Source of the DNA: Aquimonas sp. | GTDB taxonomy: Bacteria; Pseudomonadota; Gammaproteobacteria; Xanthomonadales; Xanthomonadaceae | Direction: 5' to 3' | Assembly (NCBI GenBank): GCA_022241605.1 | Contig: JAKOMQ010000003.1 | Location: forward strand, 81,655-145,654 | Length of the DNA stretch: 64,000 bases | Shown here: positions 16,365-25,598 of the stretch, one piece after another | Numbering within the stretch: position 1 is the first letter of the stretch | Layout of the letters: each line of letters begins with the position of its first letter | The notes under the pieces: model-generated | What the model saw: only the letters and a program-made list of their open reading frames with translations | The model's database searches: none | Told to the model about the DNA's origin: nothing | Position numbers and translations under genes: made by a program

Positions 16365-18905
16365 ATGGCGCCGAGGCTGCCCCTGCTGCTGTGGAATGCG
16401 CATCGATGCGCGCCGGGACAGGCCGTGCTGATGCTGCTTGGCCTCGCTCTCAGCGTGGCGGTGGTGGTGGCGATCGATCTGGCGGTGGACTCCGCTCGCG
16501 GCGCGTTCCTCGACTCGCGGCGCGCGCTGTCGGGCTCGGCCACCCATCAGATCAGCGCCGACGGCGGCCAGGTGCCGGCAGCAGTGCTGGCCGAACTGCG
16601 CGCGCAGGGCCTGTGGCGCAGCGCGCCGCTGGTTGAGCGCGAGGTGCTGCATGCGGGCAGCGGCGCACGCCTGCGCCTGCTCGGTATCGATCCGCTCAGC
16701 GAAGCCGCGCTGCGGCCGTGGCTGGCTGGCCGCGTCGGTGCGGGGCGTAGCGCGAACGCCGCGAGCGTGGACCCCGGCGCGCTGATCGGACGCCGCGATG
16801 CGGTGCTGCTGCCGCAGCGCCTGGCGACGCGGCTGGCGCTGGTGCCGGGTGACGCGCTGGTGCTCGGCGTCGACGGCCGCCGCGTCGAGCTGCAGGTGCT
16901 GGCGGTGCTGCCGGACGACAGCCTGCCCGCGGGCAGCGGCGACTGGCTGCTGGCGGATCTCGCGGCTGCGCAGGCCGTGCTGCGGATGGACGGCTTTACT
17001 CGCGTCGACCTGATCGCCGACGCGGCGCAGGCGGCCCGGATCGCCGCGGCGCTGCCGCTGGGCCTGCGTCTGATCGCCACCACCGAACAGGACACCCAGC
17101 TCGCGGCGATGAGTGGCGCCTTCGAGATCAATCTCAAGGCGCTGAGCCTGCTGGCGCTGCTGGTCGGCGTGTTCGTGGTGTTCCAGACCTTGAGTTTTCT
17201 GGCCCTGCAGCGGCGGCGCCTGATCGGCCTGCTGCGCGCGCTGGGGGTGTCCAACCGCGATCTGAGCGGGCTGATGCTGGGCGAGGCCCTGCTGGTCGGC
17301 GTGCTCGCCGCGGGCCTCGGCATCGCGCTGGGCATCGCCCTGGGCAGCGTGCTGCTGCAGGGCCTGGCGCGCAGCTATGGCGAGCTGTTCTACCGGGTGG
17401 AAGTGACGGCGCTCAGCCTGTCGCCGCTGCTGCTGGGCAAGGCCGCTGCGCTGGCGATGTTCGGTGCCCTGGTCGCCGTGCTGCTGCCGCTGCGTGATGC
17501 GCTGGGCGTGCCGGTGCTGGATGCGCTGGGCCGCGGCAGTGCAGGCCTGCGCGCACCCGAGCGGCGCCTGCGCGCCCTGTTGCTGCCCGCGCTGCTGCTG
17601 TTCGCAGGCGGACTGCTGCTGATCCTGTACCGGCCGCAGGATCTGCTGTGGAGCTTCGCCGGCCTGTTCGTCTGCCTGATCGCTGCGCTGGGCCTGATCC
17701 CGTGGGCGGCGGGCCACGCCCTGCGCGGGCTGGAGCAGACTGTGCGCGCGGGTCCCGTGCGCTGGCGCTGGCTGATCGCCGGCACCCGCCGCACGCTGGG
17801 CCGCACCGGCATCGCGCTGGCCGCGCTGTCGCTGGCGATCGCCACCGTGATCGGCATGAGCAGCATGATCCACAGCTTCCGCGAGGCGCTCAGCGTGTGG
17901 ATCGACCGCAGCCTGCAGGCGCAGGTGTACCTTTCGGCCAGCGGCCGCGGCGCGCTGCCGGAGGGGCTGGTCGAGGCCGCCCAGGCGCTGGAGGGCGTCG
18001 AAGCGATAGGCCTGACCCGTCGCAGCCAGCGCCTGCCTGGATCGGGGCCGCTGGAGATCGTCGGGATGCAGCTGCCTGCGCAGGGCCGTGGCGGCTTCGA
18101 TCTGATCGCCGGCGGCGATGCGCCCGAGCTCTGGCTGCGCTTTGCGCAAGGCGATGCGCTGATCAGCGAACCACTGGCCGAACGGCTTGGCCTTGGCGTC
18201 GGTGATCGCATCAGCCTGCCTACGGTCGAAGGCGAAACCGCATTGCGCGTGGCCGCGATCTACCGCGACTACAGCAGCCCGCAGGGCGTGCTGACCCTGG
18301 ACCTCGAGCAGTATCGGCGGCTGTTCGCCGATAGCGCTGTCGGTGCGCTGGCGCTGTACGCGCCGGCCAGCGAGTCGGCCCGGCTCAAGGCCGGGCTGGA
18401 GGCCCTGCTGGACGCGCGCCATCCCGGGCAGGCGGGCCTGCAGGCGTTTACCGCCGCCGAGATCCGCGCAATCAGCCTGGAGGTGTTCGCGCGCACCTTC
18501 GCCATCACCGACGTGCTGCGCCTGCTGGCCGGCCTGATCGCCGTGGTCGCGGTGCTGGGCGCGCTGTCCGCGCTGGCTATCGAGCGCGGCCGCGAGTTCG
18601 CCCTGCTGCGCGCAATCGGGCTCACCCCGGTCGAGCTCTCGCGCCTGCAGCGCCTGCAGGGTGGGATGTTGGGCCTGATCGCCGGGCTGGCCGCGCTGCC
18701 GTTGGGGCTGGGGCTGGCGGTGCTGCTGATCGAAGTGATCAACCGCCGCAGTTTCGGCTGGAGCATGCAGCTGGTCCTGCCGTGGACGCAGATCGCCAGC
18801 GCGATCGCGGTGTCCACGCTGGCGGCGGTGCTGGCGGCCTGGTGGCCCGCGCGACGCAGCGTCGGCGCTGCCTTGAGCCGGCAGCTGCGCGGAGGCGAGG
18901 TATGA
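16365..18905 (+). CDS. FtsX-like ABC transporter permease
   Basis: Large permease of 846 residues with the FtsX/MacB membrane domain in two copies. The first membrane span is near the N-terminus (AVLMLLGLALSVAVVVAIDL), followed by a periplasmic domain. Membrane groups follow at about residues 260-380 (LSLLALLVGVFVVFQTLSFL and following) and 400-450, then a second periplasmic domain. The final spans begin around ITDVLRLLAGLIAVVAVLGA. The tail carries WWPARRSVGAALSRQLRGGE. It follows the ATPase by 3 bases, and its stop overlaps the next start as ATGA, so the three genes are one operon. It works with the AttH-like lipoprotein, as in att-type clusters. Confidence 0.92.
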   Translation: MAPRLPLLLWNAHRCAPGQAVLMLLGLALSVAVVVAIDLAVDSARGAFLDSRRALSGSATHQISADGGQVPAAVLAELRAQGLWRSAPLVEREVLHAGSGARLRLLGIDPLSEAALRPWLAGRVGAGRSANAASVDPGALIGRRDAVLLPQRLATRLALVPGDALVLGVDGRRVELQVLAVLPDDSLPAGSGDWLLADLAAAQAVLRMDGFTRVDLIADAAQAARIAAALPLGLRLIATTEQDTQLAAMSGAFEINLKALSLLALLVGVFVVFQTLSFLALQRRRLIGLLRALGVSNRDLSGLMLGEALLVGVLAAGLGIALGIALGSVLLQGLARSYGELFYRVEVTALSLSPLLLGKAAALAMFGALVAVLLPLRDALGVPVLDALGRGSAGLRAPERRLRALLLPALLLFAGGLLLILYRPQDLLWSFAGLFVCLIAALGLIPWAAGHALRGLEQTVRAGPVRWRWLIAGTRRTLGRTGIALAALSLAIATVIGMSSMIHSFREALSVWIDRSLQAQVYLSASGRGALPEGLVEAAQALEGVEAIGLTRRSQRLPGSGPLEIVGMQLPAQGRGGFDLIAGGDAPELWLRFAQGDALISEPLAERLGLGVGDRISLPTVEGETALRVAAIYRDYSSPQGVLTLDLEQYRRLFADSAVGALALYAPASESARLKAGLEALLDARHPGQAGLQAFTAAEIRAISLEVFARTFAITDVLRLLAGLIAVVAVLGALSALAIERGREFALLRAIGLTPVELSRLQRLQGGMLGLIAGLAALPLGLGLAVLLIEVINRRSFGWSMQLVLPWTQIASAIAVSTLAAVLAAWWPARRSVGAALSRQLRGGEV

Positions 18906-20065
18906 GGTTCCAACCGCTCCGCGGGTGTTTGGGCCGATACGCTCCGCTGGCGCTGCTGGCGCTGCTGCTGTCCGCCTGTGCACCCGCACCGGCGCCCGAC
19001 GCTGCGATGGAGGCCCCGGCACCGCTGGCGCGCACCCTGCAGCTGGGCGAGGACCTGGCCGGGTTCGACAGCGTCATGCGTCGCCCGCTGGACTTTCCCG
19101 CCGACCATGGCGCGCATCCGCGCCACCGCATCGAGTGGTGGTACATCACCGCGCGCCTGCAGGACCCCGAGGGCCGTCGCTTCGGCGTGCAGTGGGCGCT
19201 GTTCCGCTTCGCGCTGCGGCCCGAAGAGCAGGCCCAGCGCACCGATTTCGAGGGTGCTCAGGTGTACATGCTGCACGCGGCGGTCAGCGATCTGGACGCG
19301 GGCGGCTTTCGCCACGTCGAGCGTTTCGCCCGCGGCGCGGCCGGTCTGGCGGGCATCGAATCTGCGCCCTGGCGCGGCTGGCTGGGCGACTGCGTGGGAT
19401 CGTCCACCCAGCCACAGCAGCTGTTCCCGCTGCAGCTGGACTGCGGTGGCGACGACTTCCGCTATCGGCTCGAACTGTCGGAGCAGGGCTCCCGCGTGCT
19501 GCATGGCGAAGGCGGCTACAGCGCCAAGTCCGACCTGCCGGGGGCGGCGTCCTACTACTACGCCTATCCCTTCCTCGGCGCGCGCGGCGAGATCGAGATC
19601 GACGGCGTGACGCATGCCGTGCAGGGCGGCGCCTGGTACGACCATGAATGGACCTCCAGCCTGCTGGGCCAGGGCCAGGTCGGCTGGGACTGGTTCTCGC
19701 TGCGCTTCGACTCCGGCGAGGCGCTGATGCTATTCCACATCCGCGACCGATCGGGCGCGGTCGTATCCAGCCGCGGCAGCTTCATCCACGCCGACGGCCG
19801 GGTCGAGGCTTTCGAAGAGGGCGTCGTGGACGCGCAGGCTATCCGCCACTGGACCAGCCCGCGCACCGGCGTCCGCTATCCGCTGGGCTGGCGCCTGCGC
19901 TCCGAGCGCTTCGGATTCGAGCTGCAGGTCGAGACCCCGCAGGACGCGCAGGAGTTGGCCACCACAGTGCGCTACTGGGAGGGAGCCATCGACGCCGAGG
20001 GGCAGCTGCAGGGGCGCAAGGTGCGCGCCGAGGGCTATCTGGAACTGACCGGGTACGGGGAGTAG
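18902..20065 (+). CDS. AttH/CrtC-like lipocalin-fold lipoprotein
   Basis: Protein of 387 residues with a lipoprotein signal (hydrophobic run LALLALLLSAC; lipobox LSAC, then a Pro/Ala-rich linker). The mature part has features of the AttH/hydroxyneurosporene synthase (CrtC) family: HRIEWWYITARLQDPEGRRF early, then GGAWYDHEWTSSLLGQGQVG and WDWFSLRFDSGEALMLFHIR. The family has a double lipocalin-like fold; many members are simply annotated carotenoid 1,2-hydratase, but no carotenoid gene is nearby. I chose the ATG at 18902, which overlaps the permease stop by 4 bases. It probably sits at the outer membrane or periplasmic face and handles the lipid-like substrate of the ABC transporter (inference). 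Confidence 0.87.
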   Translation: MRFQPLRGCLGRYAPLALLALLLSACAPAPAPDAAMEAPAPLARTLQLGEDLAGFDSVMRRPLDFPADHGAHPRHRIEWWYITARLQDPEGRRFGVQWALFRFALRPEEQAQRTDFEGAQVYMLHAAVSDLDAGGFRHVERFARGAAGLAGIESAPWRGWLGDCVGSSTQPQQLFPLQLDCGGDDFRYRLELSEQGSRVLHGEGGYSAKSDLPGAASYYYAYPFLGARGEIEIDGVTHAVQGGAWYDHEWTSSLLGQGQVGWDWFSLRFDSGEALMLFHIRDRSGAVVSSRGSFIHADGRVEAFEEGVVDAQAIRHWTSPRTGVRYPLGWRLRSERFGFELQVETPQDAQELATTVRYWEGAIDAEGQLQGRKVRAEGYLELTGYGE

Positions 20066-20154
20066 GGCAGGATTCTTCGCGGTGGCTCGCGCTGCGGCGA
20101 GCGCGATTCGCACGCCGGTGCGCCAAGGCACACCCTATGAGCCACCGATGCGAC

Positions 20155-20185
20155 GCGATGCGCCGAGGCACAGCTGGCGCATCGC
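20155..20185. terminator. Bidirectional hairpin between convergent genes
   Basis: Perfect 10-bp inverted repeat GCGATGCGCC at 20155-20164 and GGCGCATCGC at 20176-20185, with an 11-base loop. It lies between the convergent AttH-like and VWA genes. No run of T follows on either strand, so it may work with Rho or only protect RNA ends. Confidence 0.55.
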
Positions 20186-20213
20186 TGCCCTGTTCGCCGT
20201 CGTCAGGCCCTGC

Positions 20214-21671
20214 TCAGCGCACCTGCAGCGCCTGCCGCGCCGCCACGCTGCCGTCGTGCAGCACGAAGCGCAGCTCGTAGGCGCCGGCCTGCTGCGGCAG
20301 GGTCAGGCTGTACTGGCCATCGGCGTTGACATAGGCGTAATCCGCATAGTCGCCGTCGGCACTGCCGGCTGCCGCCACGCTGATCCAGTTGGTGCTGTAG
20401 TTCGGGCCGGAGGCGGAAAACTCGATGGTTGCGCCGGCGTTGGCCGCAGCGGGCGCCTGGAAGTCCACGCGCGCAGGCTGCACGCGCAGGGGCTGCGAGG
20501 CCACCACCCGCGGCGGACCTACCAGCACCACCCGCAGCTCGTAGTCACCGGGCTGGCCCGGCACCGCCAGCCGATATTCGGAGACGCCGCTTTCAAGGTA
20601 GTGATAGGCGTAGTGGTTGTTGGGTTCGCCGCCCTTGTCCGCGATCCCCACCCAGTGGCCGGCGTTGCCCGGGCCGATGCCGCGCACCGTGATCTCGGCG
20701 CCGGCCATCGCCGTGTCCGGGCCCGACACGGCGAACTCGATATCCATCAGCTGCAGCGGGCGACTGGCCAACTGTGACGGATCGCGCCGTGGGCTGTGGT
20801 ACTCGAGCACATAGGCGCCCGGCTCACTGGCGGTCGCCAAATCGACCGGGGTCTGCCCGGCCGTGAGGTAGACATAGGCGTGCTCGGAGTTGGCGCCGTC
20901 AGGGCCGCGCAGGCTGATGTAGTCGCCCTCGTCGCCAGGGCCTTCCCAGGCCACGCTGATCGAGCCCACCACCGGCGCCTGCTCGGGCGCCTGCAGCGAG
21001 GCGCTGGCCGGCGGCGGTGGCGGCTCGCTGGAGGCGGCCACCACGGCATTGAGTGCGGTCCCGAGCTCGGCGGCATCGCGGGCGTTGAAGTAGCGACCGC
21101 CGGTGTTCTCGGCCAGGCAGCGCAGCTGCGCCTGGTGCAGCGGGTCGCCGACGTCGAAGCCGATCACATGCGCGGTGAAGTCGACGCCGGAGGCCTCCAG
21201 CTCGCGGCCGACCTGGCAGGGGTCGAGCCCGCAGGTTTCCTCGCCGTCGGAGACCAGGATCACCGTGGCTTTCTGCTCGACATGGCGCAGCGCCTGGGCC
21301 GCCTGCACCACCGCCGCGGACAGCGGCGTCATGCCGCGCGCGTTGAGGCCGCGCACGGTGCGCAGGTAGGCCTGCGCATCCAGCGGGCCGGGTTCGATCA
21401 GGGTTTCGATATCGCTGCAGTCACCGCGTCGGCGATGCCCGTAGGCGACCAACCCGAGCGTGTGCTGCGGATTCCAGCCGCGGACGACGCCCTCGACGGT
21501 ATCGCGGGCGATCTCGACCTTGCTGCGGCCGTCAATCTGGCCCCACATCGAGCCCGAGGCGTCCAGCACCAGGATGAACTGCTCGCCGTCCGCGGCCAGC
21601 GCCGCCGAGCTGGCAAGGGCAAGGCTGCAGGCGAGTGCAAGTACCGGGCGGGTTTGGATCAACGAGCGCAT
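20214..21671 (-). CDS. Secreted von Willebrand factor A domain protein with triplicated C-terminal module
   Basis: Protein of 485 residues with a clear signal peptide ending near SSAALAADG. The VWA domain follows, with a MIDAS motif DASGSMWG close to its start and the conserved T/D positions in RGMTPLSAAV and LVSDGEETCG. After a proline-rich linker, three modules of about 75-85 residues repeat the pattern (GPDGANSEHAYVYL, GEPNNHYAYHYLESG and GSADGDYADYAYVNADG, each followed by GxYxLxxx). They look like Ig-like beta domains. It stands alone, divergent from repeat copy C. A periplasmic or surface binding role is likely; the ligand is unknown. Confidence 0.88.
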   Translation of the reverse strand: MRSLIQTRPVLALACSLALASSAALAADGEQFILVLDASGSMWGQIDGRSKVEIARDTVEGVVRGWNPQHTLGLVAYGHRRRGDCSDIETLIEPGPLDAQAYLRTVRGLNARGMTPLSAAVVQAAQALRHVEQKATVILVSDGEETCGLDPCQVGRELEASGVDFTAHVIGFDVGDPLHQAQLRCLAENTGGRYFNARDAAELGTALNAVVAASSEPPPPPASASLQAPEQAPVVGSISVAWEGPGDEGDYISLRGPDGANSEHAYVYLTAGQTPVDLATASEPGAYVLEYHSPRRDPSQLASRPLQLMDIEFAVSGPDTAMAGAEITVRGIGPGNAGHWVGIADKGGEPNNHYAYHYLESGVSEYRLAVPGQPGDYELRVVLVGPPRVVASQPLRVQPARVDFQAPAAANAGATIEFSASGPNYSTNWISVAAAGSADGDYADYAYVNADGQYSLTLPQQAGAYELRFVLHDGSVAARQALQVR

Positions 21672-22120
21672 GGCGAATCCTCGGTGGGTGGCCGCTGAGT
21701 TACGCGGCCGGCCGCTGGATTGCGACAGGGTCGGCTATGCGCTGTCCTCCGAGGCTGTGAAAAAACCCGGACGCCGGGGCAAGGGCGTTCTGAAGTGGCC
21801 CACGGAAGAGAGCGTTCCTGCACATGCTCGCAGTCGGATTCCGCCAAGGCTGCAGGGTGCCCCAGCGGGCGCAAGGGACCGCTGCACGCGGCTGCTCCAT
21901 GCCTGCCGCTTGCCCGCGCATGCGGGACGGGTGGGCGGCGAGCGCTTGGTCACTCACTGCGCCACACACGCGTGGTCCGGCGTCAACGCCGCGAAGCCTC
22001 CCATCCAAGCCGCTGCTGGCGACCCCTCGGCGAAGCGGCTGCGAGTTCTCCGGATGATCAAGTGCTCTCGCGCCCTGGCACCAGCCAGCAGTCTGGCGGC
22101 GCATCGCTACGCACGTCGGA
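21672..22120. other. 449-base gap with a fragment of the interspersed element (copy C)
   Basis: No supported gene. Bases 21751-21790 (GAGGCTGTGAAAAAACCCGG and following) match the end of the 178-base element at 4480-4657, read on its minus strand; nothing else of that element is recognisable. The rest of the gap is a high-GC sequence with no good reading frame, RNA gene or strong hairpin. It separates the VWA gene from the last gene of the TonB/ABC operon. Confidence 0.6.
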
Positions 22121-23473
22121 TCACGGCTTCGCGCGTCGCAGGCGGGCTACAGCGAAACCGCCAATCACCAGTGTAAGGATGCCGAGCGCAGCAACGCGCC
22201 CGGCCGGCCGCCCCGGCTGCGCTTGCCATTGATAGGTCGGCAGCGCTTCGTAGTCGGTGCGCGTCATCACCTCGCCGCGCTCCACGAATCCGCCCAGAAC
22301 TTCCTTTACTTCGAGCAGGTAGCTGGACACCGATCGGCGGAACGCCAGCGAGCGACGCACATCCGTGCCCGCCGTGGCCGTCATCGCATCGGCAGCCAGC
22401 AGCGGCGGCGACAGCCACGCCAGCCAGCGCGCCACGTGCTGTTGTCCGTCCAGCTGCTGGTCGAAGCGCCGGTTGATCGGCGCCGTCGCCTGCTCCACGC
22501 TGCGCCCAATGGCCAGCGTCTTGCGGATCGAGGCCAGCCGGCGCTCGAACTGTGCTGATGCCATCTCCGGGTGGGCGTCCTCGTATGCGGTGGTGGAGGC
22601 GACCTCGGCCGCGCGGGCGGTGGCGATCTGCTCGAACCGAGACGGCGGCGGATAGGCCACCTGGACGGCCGCGGTGATCGCTGCCGGCAGCACCAGCGTG
22701 AACACCGCCCACAGCGACACCAGCACCAGCGCTGCGGTCTCGGCGCCCACCCGGAACGAGTTCACCAGCAGCACCACCGCCCACCACAACAGCGCCAGCA
22801 TCACGGCAGTCAGCAGCCACCAGCCCGCGGCAGCCGTGCGCCCGTCGACTTCGGGGCCTGCGGCCAGCAGCACTGCGGCGGCCACAAGCAGCGGACCCAG
22901 TGCGAACAGCAGCCTGGGCAGGCTTCTTGCGAACAGCAGCCGCACCGGGCTACCGCCCTGGGCCAGCAGAAGCCGCGCCGAACCGCGTTCGCGATCGGCG
23001 GAAAACAGCCCGTAGCCAAGGCTGATCAGTGCAAGTGGAACCAGCACGATGGCCACGAAGCCAAGGTCCAGCGAGCCACGCGCCAGCAGCTCCGGGTTGT
23101 CGACCACGGTGCTTTCGAACAGCGTGTCCTCGCGCGAGCGCAGGGTGATGGTGGTAGCGCCGGGCTCAAAGGGCGCGCGGCCGGCGCTGAAGTCGACCAG
23201 CGGCGCCGGCGGAGCGACCGCGTGCATCCGTATCCAGAACGGAATCAGGATCGCCAGCGCGGGGTCGCTGCCCTCGACGAGCGTGCCCTGCACCCGCTCG
23301 CGGGCCCCGGCATCGCCCTGCGCTGCAATCGCGCGACCTTCGAGCTGCTGGCTCATCAAGGCCCGCCCGTTGAACACCGCCAGTACGCAGGCCAGCGCCA
23401 GGAAACCAAGCAGTACCCAGGCCAGGCGCTCGCGCGCCAACATCAGCCATTCCAACCGGATCAGCCGGCCCAT
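22121..23473 (-). CDS. ABC-2 type permease subunit, DUF3526-like (second copy)
   Basis: Membrane protein of 450 residues resembling DUF3526 ABC-2 permeases. The N-terminus MGRLIRLEWLMLARERLAW enters a membrane span, and a long periplasmic loop contains FEPGATTITLRSREDTLFES. Several spans follow (LGFVAIVLVPLALISLGYGL, then FALGPLLVAAAVLLAAGP and others), and ISLGYGLFSADRERGSARLL carries the cytoplasmic ERxxG-type coupling motif. I chose the ATG at 23473, which shares one base with the stop of the preceding permease gene (TGATG). It shares overall organisation with that neighbour, so the two probably arose by duplication and form a heterodimer. Confidence 0.85.
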   Translation of the reverse strand: MGRLIRLEWLMLARERLAWVLLGFLALACVLAVFNGRALMSQQLEGRAIAAQGDAGARERVQGTLVEGSDPALAILIPFWIRMHAVAPPAPLVDFSAGRAPFEPGATTITLRSREDTLFESTVVDNPELLARGSLDLGFVAIVLVPLALISLGYGLFSADRERGSARLLLAQGGSPVRLLFARSLPRLLFALGPLLVAAAVLLAAGPEVDGRTAAAGWWLLTAVMLALLWWAVVLLVNSFRVGAETAALVLVSLWAVFTLVLPAAITAAVQVAYPPPSRFEQIATARAAEVASTTAYEDAHPEMASAQFERRLASIRKTLAIGRSVEQATAPINRRFDQQLDGQQHVARWLAWLSPPLLAADAMTATAGTDVRRSLAFRRSVSSYLLEVKEVLGGFVERGEVMTRTDYEALPTYQWQAQPGRPAGRVAALGILTLVIGGFAVARLRRAKP

Positions 23474-24876
23474 CAGAGGATCCGCCGCGCAAGCCGGCGA
23501 CCGGAAAGCTGCACCGCCAGCGCCGCAGCCAGCGCCCACAGACCGAGAATCAGTAGGTCGGGCCCGATCGAGCGCGCCGTGTCGGCCAGCGCCGGCGGGC
23601 GGTAGACGAAGGCTTCGGTCTCGCGCCACAGCGCCGGTCCCGCCAGGTACTCGCCATCGGCCTGCGCCCCGTGATCGATCAGGTCGCGGTTGAGTGCGGC
23701 CACCATGCGCTGCCGGTGCGCCTCGGCCTGGTCCTGGAACGCCAGCTGGCTGCGCCCGTCGGTGCCTGCGATCGCGGTGGACACGTTCTGCAGCGCCGGC
23801 AGCGGCGACACCAGCGAGGCCCAGCGCATCGCCGCGCGCTGTCGGGCGTAGGTGGCGGCCAATGCATCGAAATGCCGGTCGAACACCACTGCGCTGCGTT
23901 CCTCGCTCTCGTGCAGGGCCAGGCCGCCGAAGTCCACCGGCAACGCCTCGACGGTATCCACCCCGTACAGCGCCAGCACTGCCTCACGGAAGCTGTCGTC
24001 GGAGAACGGATTGACCACCTGGGTCATGTCGTTGCGCATGTCGCTCCAGAAAACCTCCGCCGATGGCGTCGGCGCTGTGACCTGCGCCAGCGCCGCGCCG
24101 GCGCGCGGTGCCATCAGCACGGCCACGCACCACAGCCCCACCAGCACCAGCATCGCGCCTGACACGGTGCGCGCCAGTGCGGACACCGACACCGCGAATC
24201 CCGCCACGATGCCGAGGAAGACCAGATAGGCCAGCGTCCAAAGGGCCAGCCGCAAAAGATCGGCCGGTCCGGCCAGCAGCGCCGCCAGCACGCCCGCCAC
24301 CAATACGGGCGACGCCAGAAGCAGGGCGATGCCGCCCAGCGATACCAGCTTGCCCTGCAACAGTCCGCGGGCATCGGCGCCGCCCACCAGCAGCAGACGC
24401 AAGGTGCCGCGCTCGCGTTCGCGCGCCACCAGGCTGGCCGCCACCACGAACAGCAGCAACGGCACCAGCGTCTGCAGCACCCAGGTCACGCTGAACGTGC
24501 CCACGTCGAAGGCGATCGCCGCATCATCGACCGGGCGCGCCCGCGCCCCGTTGCGGTAGTGCGCCTCCATCCAGATCGCCGAACCGGCGTAAGGCGTCAC
24601 GCCCGGCTCCAGCACCGCCAGCGCCGTCAGCGGGCGCAGCGCCCAGGTGGCGAAGTGCGCCGCTGAATGCGGGTTGCGCTCGCCCTGGCTTTCCCAGGTC
24701 ACCCGATCGCGCTGTTCGGTGGCGATGCGGTCGGCCTCGTAGGCCGCCACGCGGGCGTAGGCGGTCACCACCGCCGCCAGCGCCAGCAGCAGCACCAACA
24801 GCGTCATCACCAGCAGGCGCCGGTCGCGGATGAATTCTCGCCAATCCTTGCGCGCGAGCGCGGCCACGCCAGTCAT
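23473..24876 (-). CDS. ABC-2 type permease subunit, DUF3526-like (first copy)
   Basis: Membrane protein of 467 residues. It begins MTGVAALARKDWREFIRDRR followed by the first span. The periplasmic loop contains DRVTWESQGERNPHSAAHFA. Membrane segments (TLVPLLLFVVAASLVA and the cluster GIALLLASPVLVAGVLAALL) and the motif ARERERGTLRLLLVGG follow, and DUF3526-like sequence near ALNRDLIDHGAQADGEYLAG lies in the second loop. The ATG overlaps the ATPase stop by 4 bases. With the next gene and the ATPase it forms an ABC exporter-like complex; the upstream TonB-dependent receptor suggests a metal or metallophore role (inference). Confidence 0.86.
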   Translation of the reverse strand: MTGVAALARKDWREFIRDRRLLVMTLLVLLLALAAVVTAYARVAAYEADRIATEQRDRVTWESQGERNPHSAAHFATWALRPLTALAVLEPGVTPYAGSAIWMEAHYRNGARARPVDDAAIAFDVGTFSVTWVLQTLVPLLLFVVAASLVARERERGTLRLLLVGGADARGLLQGKLVSLGGIALLLASPVLVAGVLAALLAGPADLLRLALWTLAYLVFLGIVAGFAVSVSALARTVSGAMLVLVGLWCVAVLMAPRAGAALAQVTAPTPSAEVFWSDMRNDMTQVVNPFSDDSFREAVLALYGVDTVEALPVDFGGLALHESEERSAVVFDRHFDALAATYARQRAAMRWASLVSPLPALQNVSTAIAGTDGRSQLAFQDQAEAHRQRMVAALNRDLIDHGAQADGEYLAGPALWRETEAFVYRPPALADTARSIGPDLLILGLWALAAALAVQLSGRRLARRIL

Positions 24877-25598
24877 GCCGCCTGCTCCGCCATGTGGGTG
24901 AGGTAGAGCTGTTCGAGTTCGATCGCGCTCAGCGTGGACGGATCGACGCTGGCCACCAGCCGGCCGTGGCGCATGATGCCGATGCGGTGCGCCATCTCCT
25001 TGGCCCGGAAGATATCGTGGGTGGACACCAGCAGCGCCGTGCCCGCGGCCGCCACCTCGCGCAGCACGGCCACCAGATCGTTCGCGCTGGCCGGGTCGAG
25101 GCCCGACAGCGGCTCGTCGAGCAGGATCGCGCGCGCATCCTTCATCAGCGCGATCGCCAGCCCCAGCTTCTGCAGCATGCCCTTGGAATAGCCGCCGGCC
25201 GGGAGCCCGATCTGCGCCAGCGGAAACCGCAGCCGCGACAGGATCGCGTCGCGCTCGGCCGTATCCACCCGCCGCCCGGCAAGCTCGGCGAAAAAGGCCA
25301 GGTTCTCGGCGCCACTCAGCGACGGATACAGGCTGACCACCTCGGCCACGTAGCCGAGTTTGGCGCGGGCCGCGGCCGGGTCTTCCACTACTGCGCGGCC
25401 ATCCACCAGCGCGGTGCCGGCGCTGGGCTCGGTGAAGCCCAGGAACAGGTTCAGCGTGGTGGTCTTGCCGGCGCCGTTCGCACCCAGCAGGCAGACCACC
25501 TCGCCAGCCGACACGGTGAGGTCCAACGCCTCCAGCGCCACATGCGCGCCGAAGCGCTTGGACAGCCCACGGGCCTCCAGCAGCACCGGGGCGGACAT
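24873..25598 (-). CDS. ABC transporter ATP-binding protein (ABC-2 class)
   Basis: ATPase of 241 residues with Walker A GANGAGKTTT, the signature variant GGYSKGMLQKLGLA, Walker B AILLDEPLSGLDP and the switch histidine in LLVSTHDIF. The GYSKGMLQKL signature is typical of ATPases paired with ABC-2/DUF3526 permeases (NosF/GldA-like). Its start shares one base with the stop of the TonB receptor gene, and its stop overlaps the next start by 4 bases, so the four genes are translationally coupled. Its job is to power the two downstream permeases. Confidence 0.93.
   Translation of the reverse strand: MSAPVLLEARGLSKRFGAHVALEALDLTVSAGEVVCLLGANGAGKTTTLNLFLGFTEPSAGTALVDGRAVVEDPAAARAKLGYVAEVVSLYPSLSGAENLAFFAELAGRRVDTAERDAILSRLRFPLAQIGLPAGGYSKGMLQKLGLAIALMKDARAILLDEPLSGLDPASANDLVAVLREVAAAGTALLVSTHDIFRAKEMAHRIGIMRHGRLVASVDPSTLSAIELEQLYLTHMAEQAA

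Noticed and set aside
15675-19022. 1,115-residue open frame on the minus strand
   Set aside because: It lies opposite the ABC ATPase and permease genes, which have clear motifs; long antisense frames are normal in GC-rich genes.
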